Assembly (NCBI GenBank): GCA_007570785.1
Contig: ML660211.1
Span: 6,724,774-6,788,773 of the forward strand
Direction of reading: 5' to 3'
From: Antilocapra americana
Lineage: Eukaryota; Chordata; Mammalia; Artiodactyla; Antilocapridae
DNA: 64,000 bases
The notes beneath the pieces were generated by a model, which saw nothing but the letters and a program-made list of their open reading frames with translations, was not told the origin of the DNA and made no database searches. Every line of letters starts with the position of its first letter. The first letter of the stretch is position 1. This document shows positions 56,512 to 64,000 of this stretch, one piece after another. Made by a program: the position numbers and the translations under genes.

Positions 56512-57407
56512 GAAGTATCTACTTCATATACACAAAACAAATTAATATTAATAATTCATATGAAAATGAGATTTTAATTTCAACTATATTATTCAAGCCT
56601 ATAGAAAGATATTTATGTGAACTGTTATAAAGTTTGGGAGAATGAAAGGTTAAAACATAAAAATAAGTGTTTCATTTTATACACGTTTATGTAAAATTGG
56701 CCTTTGGCATAAGCATAGGATACAGAAAAATGAATATAGCATTAAGCTAGTTTAGAAAGAATTCAATCACCCGCCCAGTATTGACATCCTATAGCTAATT
56801 TAAACTAGCACATTTACACATTTCTGGCTTTAGACTTCAAAAGTTGACGTGTGTAGACTCTAATTGCATTCTGGCAATTATTCGCTAGAAGTTTAAGCAA
56901 GAGAGCTTTGAAATCTTTCTGGAATGCTGTTTATATATTAACTAGTTCAACATGTAATGTGATTAAACCAGTGAGTCTACAAATCAGTTTCAAGGGAAGA
57001 ACATTCTTTGAACATCTGTGAAATTATTTTTCAATCATTTTAAATTTTATTTAAAATTGCATAGAGGTGCCTTGAGAGTCCCCATTTATTCTCTTGTTAT
57101 TTATTCCTATTGCCATCTCAGGCTGCATGTCAAGGCCACAGTTCTCTTTTGGTTGTTAATCAGTTTCACTTTGAGATGTCAGGATCAGACAAAATTCAGT
57201 GTGTCTGCAACCAATTCACTTTTCTCAGGAAATGGCATACTCCTTCTGAATGTCCAATTTGTGTGCTTTGCCATTACCCAGGATCAAACATAATTTCTGC
57301 TGCATTCTTCTTCATTGCAGTGTACAGTTAGTTGTTATGTCTTGTCCGTTCTTCCCCCACACTGTCTACTGTGTTAGCCCTGGTTGTCCACCATACACAT
57401 GTAAGGA

Positions 57408-57409
<2 letters not shown>
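56512..57409. other. No recognised feature
   Basis: AT-rich, no recognised element. The 91-codon frame at 57018-57293 has no family resemblance I can see. Confidence 0.35.

Positions 57410-57438
<29 letters not shown>
57410..57438. repeat. (CA)n microsatellite
   Basis: About 14 CA units. Confidence 0.97.
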
Positions 57439-57439
57439 C

Positions 57440-58070
57440 ACATCCATTCTTCAGTTCTGGTCTGAGTACTCATTAATTTTAAATGATTTAGAAGCCTTTG
57501 ATCCACTTCGATCTCTCCCCTTTAATTTATCCTGCATGTTAACTTTCAAATTACCCTAGGGTAAGACTTTCTTCCTGTTTTTTTGTTTCTTTGTTTCTTA
57601 TTCATACCAAAACAATGGTGTCCATTTAACACTGATCATTTTGCATTATGATTCCAATATGGTTTCTAATCAATACATTTCTATACCATATATCCATATA
57701 GTAGTCATCCCATTTTGTCCCTCTTCATTTTATATCATAAATGTTGAGCTTCTTAGATCAACTTTTTATCCCAAGTGGTCATGAATGAAATTTCAGCTTT
57801 TGGCCCTGAAAATTGAATCACTACTAAAAGAAAATCTTAAGGTACAGAAAAGAAAACTCTCTCTCATAGGATTCAGGAAAAAATTATTATTTTATTATCA
57901 TAAAAAATATCCTTGCCAAGTGGTACTTTTAGAAATAAGCCTTATAAGACACATGGGCCTTAGGCACAGCTGCCATATGCAAGAGAATTTTGTGATTCTG
58001 TCCTTAGATGAGCAACTTCACTTGATAGAATGTATAGTTATGTTCACCACAAGGCATATTTAAAAACTAG
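57440..58070. other. No recognised feature
   Basis: AT-rich. The 92-codon frame at 57785-58063 has no recognised family. Confidence 0.35.
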
Positions 58071-58074
58071 TAGC

Positions 58075-58345
58075 CCAGTCTGGAAATGACCCAAAGATAT
58101 ATCAGTTACAGGATAGATACATTGTACTGTATTAAGATAACAAAATACTATAGAAGATTATTTAAGAATTAGAAAAATAAAACGAGGATGAATTTCCTTT
58201 AGGCATTGAGCAGGATAAATGAACTCTGTATGATTCCATTTATAAAAGTTCAAAACCAGGCAAAACTAATCTATAGTTTTATAAGTGAGTATAATGGTTA
58301 CCCTTGCTGGGGTGGGGAAGGAGGAACGGGAGGAGAGTTGTGACG
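58075..58345 (+). mobile_element. Old L1 3' region
   Basis: GGATAGATACATTGTACTGT, CTGTATGATTCCATTTATAA, AAGTTCAAAACCAGGCAAAA and CTAATCTATAGTTTTATAAG follow the old L1 ORF2 end and 3' UTR. Confidence 0.75.
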
Positions 58346-58457
58346 CAGATTGCACTGTTTGCCCCAGTTTTGACAACCTGATTTTCTTACTGATTGTTTT
58401 TCGTCTAAGCTCATTGATACCTACTCTTTCATCAATTTCACCAACTGAAGTAAAGTG

Positions 58458-58522
58458 TCTTCTGTTGCAGGTGTGATGTGTTGTGGGTGTGGTGTGACCT
58501 TCTTCTGTTGCAGGTGTGATGT
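58458..58522 (+). repeat. 43-bp partial tandem duplication
   Basis: TCTTCTGTTGCAGGTGTGAT begins at 58458 and again at 58501. The second unit is cut short by other sequence at about 58523. Confidence 0.9.
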
Positions 58523-58583
58523 ATTCATATCAGGTTTTTAAACAAGGCACTTTAGAAGAGGAATATTCCCAGATATTCAGAAT

Positions 58584-58625
58584 TCTCTCTCTCTCACACA
58601 CACGCACACACACGTGCACACACAG
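58584..58625. repeat. (TC)n(CA)n microsatellite
   Basis: A (CT)n run followed by CA units with CG interruptions. Confidence 0.95.
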
Positions 58626-58699
58626 CCCTCCTTTGCCGTGTCCTATCCTTCCATATTGTCATCTATACCTGTAGAGACCGATGGCATCGTGTCCACTTA

Positions 58700-58860
58700 T
58701 AATTTGAAAGGCACTGAGCACGCTACTGGGAATACAAAAATGAAATCTCTGCATTTGGAATCTTGTTTTACCTGTGACCCTCGTGTGAGGCACAAAAGCA
58801 CATAAACTAATAGCAATTTAATAAATTATATAAGGGAATTATGTATAAAGCTATATAGGA
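58700..58860 (-). mobile_element. Old LINE 3' end, probably L2
   Basis: GAAAGGCACTGAGCACGCTA, CTGGGAATACAAAAATGAAA, AAGCACATAAACTAATAGCA resemble the antisense L2 end. Confidence 0.45.
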
Positions 58861-60107
58861 ATGCAGACAGCTCGCCAAAAAGTCATCATATTGTGATAAT
58901 ATTTGAAGTGGTATTTGACCTCATCAGGAAGACGAGAGAAAAATAATACAACTCAGGGAGAATAACGGCTATGTTAAAGGCACAACCGTGTGTAAAACCA
59001 TGGTGTGTTCTCAGAGCAGTGAGGTGTGTTGCATGGTGGTGTAGGAGTTAAAAGAGGGGAAGAGAGCCTGAGATGAGTTTAGAAAGGTAAAGTGTGAATT
59101 ACATAAGTTAGGTCTAGAAAGGACTAGTGGCCAGGTATTCAGCTTTTTCATTGTCAACTGAACCCAGTGTGATGTGACTTGCCACGGTATGTATCATTTA
59201 TATGAAGAGAACCTTTTAAGTAAAAGATAATTTCCGATGTCTTGTTCAAATTTAATTCAAAACTTAGTATGTTCTAATGTTACAACAGAAGCTATGAATG
59301 TTAATTAGTAAATCGTAATTTCTCACAGTTTAGTAAGAGAGACAAATAAGAAACAAGTAAACACAATAGAGCATAGCATTTATTTCACTACAATCAATTA
59401 CCTATAAAAAAAGTTAGAATAATGGCAAAAGTATAAAAATGAGAAAAGTTAATGTATGCAGATAGAGAAGAGAACATTAATGAAGGAAAATATGCTTATG
59501 CATAGAATAAAGAAAATCATCACTTGCTTAAAAAAAGGCACAAAGTTTAAGACATTTTGGAAATTAGGGAGTATTCCTCATTACAAAATGGATGGCAATG
59601 GTGTTATGATTTTAGTGTTGATTTTTAGCCTCAAGTGAACCAAACAGTAAGTGGTTTAAGCTTGTTTGGGTATAGAAAACTCATGCCTCAAATGTAATCC
59701 AGGAAAATAAAGATGAGCTTCATTGGGACTGCCTCTAAGGGATACCAAGTAATTAATTCCAGCACCATGAACGGAAGATTATTTCGGGAGACAGAGAAAC
59801 AGGCAAGAGAGGAGATAATGAGTCTCAATGTCAATAAACGGCTTCTATAGTGAGGTCCTCAGCCTGCTTCCTCCCCCTAGAAACTGCAGGTCCAGTACCC
59901 ATGTCCTTGTGGTTTCATTCTCCCTCTGCCACAGTGACAAGCCATATTTTGCAAAAGGGTAGCCCCATAGTGAGCACATCACATGTCCAGACCCATCCCA
60001 GCACATATAGATGTATAACACCTGCAAGAGGTACACTTTTCTTGTTCTAAGTCCTTGGAAAATTAGGCTTTCTTTTGCTATTATATGCTAATTTAATACA
60101 GCCAAAG
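58861..60107. other. No recognised feature
   Basis: AT-rich, no recognised element. The GC-richer piece at 59860-60010 has opposed frames of 63 and 66 codons with no recognised family. Confidence 0.35.
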
Positions 60108-60745
60108 CTGTTATTATTAAGTCACTAAGTCATCTCCAACTCTTTGCCACCCCATTGACCGCAGCAGGCCAGGTTTCCCTGTCCTTCACTGTCTCTCAGA
60201 GTTTGCTCAAATTCACATCCATTGAGTCGGTGATGTCATCCAATCATCTCATCCTCTGTTGACTGCTTCTCCTGCCCTTAGTCTTTACCAGCATCAGGGT
60301 CTTTTCCAATGAGCTGGCTCTCTGCATCAGGTGGTCAGAGTACCGGAGCTTCAGCTTCAGCTTCAGAATCAGTCCTTCCATTGAACACCCAGTGTTGATT
60401 TTCTTTAGGATTGACTGGTTTGTTCTCCTTGCTCCAAGGGACTCTACAGGAGTCTCCAACACCATAGTTTGAAAGCATCAATTCTTCAGCACTCAGCCTT
60501 CTTTATGCTCCAGATCTCACATCCATAATGACTACTGGAAAAACCATAATTTTGACTATACAGACCTTTGTTAGCAAAGTGATGTCTCTGCTTTTTAATA
60601 CTCTATCTCGGTTTGTCATAGCTTTTCTTCCAAGGAGCAAATGTCTTTTAATTTCATGGCTGCAGTCACTATCTGCAGTCATTTTGGAGCCCAGGAAAAT
60701 AAAATCTGTCACTTTTTCCACTTTTCCCCATCTGTTTGCCATTAA
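60108..60745 (-). mobile_element. BovB LINE, 3' part
   Basis: Minus-strand BovB from the 3' end (AAGTCACTAAGTCATCTCCA) through GGTGGTCAGAGTACCGGAGC and TTTTCTTCCAAGGAGCAAAT-type words to CCCCATCTGTTTGCCATTAA. 5'-truncated. Opposed frames of 73-79 codons are BovB remnants. Confidence 0.94.
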
Positions 60746-62310
60746 GTAACAGGACAGAATGCCATGATCTTAGTTTTTCAATTGTTGACTCACCCATTAA
60801 GCATTGTAGCCACAATGGCTAAGGCTTATTTAGAGACCTGGAAAAATGTTTTAATTTCTTTAAATAAGATCAGAAGAACAATTAATGCAATCATGTCTGG
60901 ATTATATTCATGTTAATTACATGCGGTCACAGAACATAATAATTAGTGCTTTCCTGAAAGAAGACTCTGCAAATGTCCTGGAATCCATGGAAGTCATAAC
61001 ATGGCCTTGAGCCCCCTCTGAATAACACAGAAATTGACAAACAAGAAATTGGGTTTGTGGTCTTAACATGAACATAAAATAAATGGAGAGATGGTCTAGG
61101 TATTAAGCAGTGAGGTGGTGAAGAAATTTCAGGAGTGAAGGAAGTTTATTGATATTACTTATAAAGTATTTGGTAAAAATGATCACCTGTTAGTATATAG
61201 AAGGCAATTGGTGAACTTAATGAATCCATAGTGTGTTAAGTTTTATTGTGCATGGTTGGCAAACATAGAGGAAAGACAGAGGAATACAGAGGCACATAGA
61301 AACTTATAAGAAAATAGAGGGGAAAATAGAGGAAAGATAAACTCAGAAAGTGCTAATTCTATTTTAGGCAAGATAGAAAGTTGCAGTTGCAGCTGACAGT
61401 GGGGTTGGGACAAAGAATTACACATAATACAAAAACAGAATGTCAAAGAATTATGTATAGAGAGGAATGCTGGTGCGTAGGTTTGGCTATTGGCACACAG
61501 ACTTGAGTTATGTCTATATATTTGCAAATTCCTTTAGGTATTCTAATACTTGGAGACAATTTGACATATTCCAAGGTTATATTTATTTTCTCATGAAACT
61601 CTGTGGCTATTCCCCACTGTCTTCTGGTACATAGGATTTTAGAAGAGAAATTTGATGGTAGGCTAACAGGTTTCATTTTGTTTTGCTTGATGTGTGTTTG
61701 TATTGTTTTCTTGTGTTTGATGCCTTGATTCACTGTGAAGGATACTGTGGGATTCTCTCTTTAACTATGTAGTCCAACAATTTCCTCACAACATTCTAAT
61801 GTTGCAGTTCCTACCTCTTCATTTCTTTATAACAGACCCTAGAATTAGAGGTCCTTTGCTTTGTTTTGTAAATTTTGTTCCCTTTATTTCATGATTTTTT
61901 GTTTATTTTTAAATATAGTGTTCATTCAACTTCTTACCTAATTATGCCTAATTTTTGTTTCATTATTCATTTTTAATATGCCTTTCAGTTTCTTTTTATG
62001 GGGCCCCATTCTATTTCCTCATAAATTTTACATTGTCTACATTTACATTGTTGTTAGTCATTGAAAGTAAGAAGCAATTGTAGAGATGCTTGTGGGCTAT
62101 TTATTTGGGTGTATCTGTGTGTATTCATCTTGATCATTTTGTTTATCTCTGATTCTCAGAAGCAAAATAACTTTTCTTCTGAAATTTATTTTTCCAGTTA
62201 GAATTTTTTCAGAGAAAGAATATATGGCTTGAATGAATGATTCCTTATCTTGTTCTCTCTGCCAAAAATGCAAGAGTGAGGTCTCAAAGTGGGAATTTCT
62301 TTTTCTTGGA
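60746..62310. other. Mostly unassigned
   Basis: AT-rich. Purine-rich stretch at 61265-61345. Region 61440-61860 has faint similarity to antisense HAL1/L1 but not enough to call; the 94- and 96-codon minus frames have no recognised family. Confidence 0.3.
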
Positions 62311-62440
62311 GCACATTCATTGCTTAGCCATCACTCACAGCACTTGGATGAGGATTCTCATACTTGGTTTTATGCCCATTTTATAGATGAGACAATTAAG
62401 GCTCAAATAATTAAAATAATTCCCATAATTATTTTTTTAA
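62311..62440 (-). mobile_element. MIR SINE fragment
   Basis: CCATTTTATAGATGAGACAA TTAAGGCTCAAATAATT is the antisense MIR core ('ccattttacagatgaggaaactgaggctc'). Short. Confidence 0.6.
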
Positions 62441-63257
62441 ATCTACAACATTATCATAAACTAAATCCGAAGTCAATGATCCCATTTTTGCTATATTAGT
62501 ATATCTATTCACTCCAAACGTGTTATATTGATTTAACTCAAATATTTATCATTAATCCCTAGATAACCTATTGCTATGACACACTTATTATTAGAAAAGC
62601 TGGAATAGGGGATGTTTAATTAAATTTATTCAGATTTCTCCCAAATGAATATCTTTAGATATTCATATGACTCTTGATAGGCTCTGAGCCAAGTCAGATA
62701 TTCTAGATTACATATTCTGAATTTGAGCAAAAGAGAGAACAGTTATAACACATCTTAAGCACAGAAATTTAATCTGAGCAAAGCAATTATAAAGTAAAGT
62801 CACCCATGTTTAGTGAAATTGGAATACCAGTTTGCTTAGAGTAAGTCAGAGAGGAGATCAGGGCAGGGATGGCAGAGGCAGTCCTAGGATGTAATGCAAC
62901 AGAAGAAATGTCTCTAATGAAAAAAAAGCTGCCTTAGAGAGGGACATTGGGAATAGAACTGTTATTTATAAGTTCTGTTATTTCTAAGTTTTCATCATAC
63001 CATTACTTGTGGCATTTATGACAGAGAATTCTGTGTGGTATTACAACCAGTGTGTACTTATCACCAAGAACATGTTTGCTTCAATCTTTTTCATACCCCC
63101 TTCCACTCTTTTTCAGCTTCACCTTTTTCTAGATTTCTAGGTTTGGAACATGACAGCATTGACACCATGGATACTGTTACAATTACTATGTTGGAAAGAA
63201 TAGTTGTGTAAGCAAACAAACTCTATTTTGTCACTGTATATATCAGATATGAGGCAT
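62441..63257. other. No recognised feature
   Basis: AT-rich, no recognised element. Confidence 0.35.
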
Positions 63258-63316
<59 letters not shown>

Positions 63317-63329
63317 ACACACACACACA
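63258..63329. repeat. 72-bp alternating pyrimidine-purine tract, (TA)n(TG)n(CA)n
   Basis: A (TA)n run, a (TG)n run to 63314, then (AC)n to 63329, with no break in alternation. The core 63301-63328 is a perfect palindrome, seven GT units then seven AC units. Confidence 0.96.
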
Positions 63330-63379
63330 AACACATACAAATATTTAGTGATATAAATAACATCTACTTGTTTAGCTCA

Positions 63380-63760
63380 CTATGGTGTATGTCAGCAATT
63401 TGGCTAAGCAGTGCATCTGGTGGGCTTGACTGACTCATTCATGTATTTGCAGTCAGCTATTGCTCCATGCTTTACTTACCCGTTTGGCAGGTTGCTGTCA
63501 CATGATTCAGTAGTACTGACTGTGTGTCTCTCATTACCCTATGTCTGATCATTGAATAGGCTGGTCTGGGTTTGTTCACATACTGGGTGTTACAGGGTTC
63601 CAAAAGTAGCAAGCACAAAAGCCCCAATTCTTCAGTGCTTTGTAAATTCCTGTTTTGGTCACAATCTGATGTCTCATTAACTAAAACAAGTCACATGGCT
63701 CTTATCCAAGGGCTCATCCATCTTTTATGACAGGGGGACAATGCTTCAGCCACAAATAGC
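63380..63760. repeat. Ancient mammalian interspersed repeat (unnamed)
   Basis: GTCAGCAATTTGGCTAAGCA, CCCCAATTCTTCAGTGCTTT and AAAACAAGTCACATGGCTCT fit the same family as 12005 and 30900. Confidence 0.42.
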
Positions 63761-64000
63761 TCTAACTCAAGCTTCACCAGTGAGGGAATATAATATCTGA
63801 TGCATCAAGAAGCCCAGAGATAGGGTATCACTCTATGATAACTGATTTGGGAGCTCAAGAATGACATTGAATTTCTTTCAGATCCTTTTTACCTCTCCTC
63901 TCTGATATCTGCAGTATTCACAGCATGTATGGACTTAACATGATGACCACAGAAGTTCCAGACATCAGTTTTTACAAAGAAAAAGAAAAGGCATAGAAGA

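Noticed and set aside
57410..57438. (CA)n run as a regulatory element
   Set aside because: An ordinary microsatellite with no further support.
61440..61860. Possible antisense HAL1/L1 piece
   Set aside because: Similarity too weak and scattered to assign.

Overview
The window is nuclear DNA from a ruminant, most likely a bovid. It is AT-rich and packed with the elements that mark ruminant genomes: BovB (RTE-type) LINEs, Bov-tA tRNA-Glu-derived SINEs, Bov-A2 dimer SINEs, and L1 copies with the ruminant-type 3' UTR (GT-rich/polypurine stretch, then a short AT tail). The sequence alone does not separate cattle, sheep, goat or deer.

I found no supportable protein-coding gene, structural RNA gene, CRISPR array or prokaryotic feature. 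All long reading frames are inside or antisense to transposable elements, or are chance frames of about 60-115 codons in AT-rich DNA. The window reads as intergenic DNA or the inside of a very large intron.

Layout. 1-7 kb: a BovB tail, an old degraded HAL1-like LINE, a Bov-tA, a Bov-A2 split by a young L1, and an old L1 3' end. 7-14.6 kb: L2 pieces, SINEs, an old L1 that spans from 5' UTR to 3' end but has lost most of its interior, a repeat-poor stretch, and a 5'-truncated ruminant L1. 15-20.2 kb: three BovB pieces in +/-/+ order, then an old L1 interrupted by a solo ERVK-type LTR and a younger L1. 20.2-23.5 kb: the longest stretch without a recognised repeat. 23.9-30.3 kb: a SINE/BovB cluster with nested insertions. 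30.9-32.7 kb: an ancient repeat and an old L1 with an inverted 5' half. 33.7-40.3 kb: SINEs, two opposed BovB copies (one split by a twin-primed L1, the other the longest BovB in the window). 40.3-42.4 kb: repeat-poor. 42.4-47.5 kb: mixed LINEs around a GC/CpG-richer block, including a third 5'-inverted L1. 47.5-51 kb: mostly unassigned, with a pentamer array, a MIR and an L2. 51.3-56.3 kb: SINEs and BovB. 56.3-64 kb: simple repeats, old LINE/MIR pieces, one BovB and a strong Z-DNA-type tract.

How the parts relate: Bov-tA and Bov-A2 share 3' sequence with BovB and are thought to be mobilised by BovB reverse transcriptase, while L1 inserts carry poly-A tails and target-site duplications. No BovB or L1 here can encode a working enzyme. 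The value of the window is its insertion history: several nested events with readable target-site duplications, three L1 copies with 5' inversions, and a solo LTR flanked by a perfect 6-bp duplication. I did not find an undescribed biological system and do not claim one.
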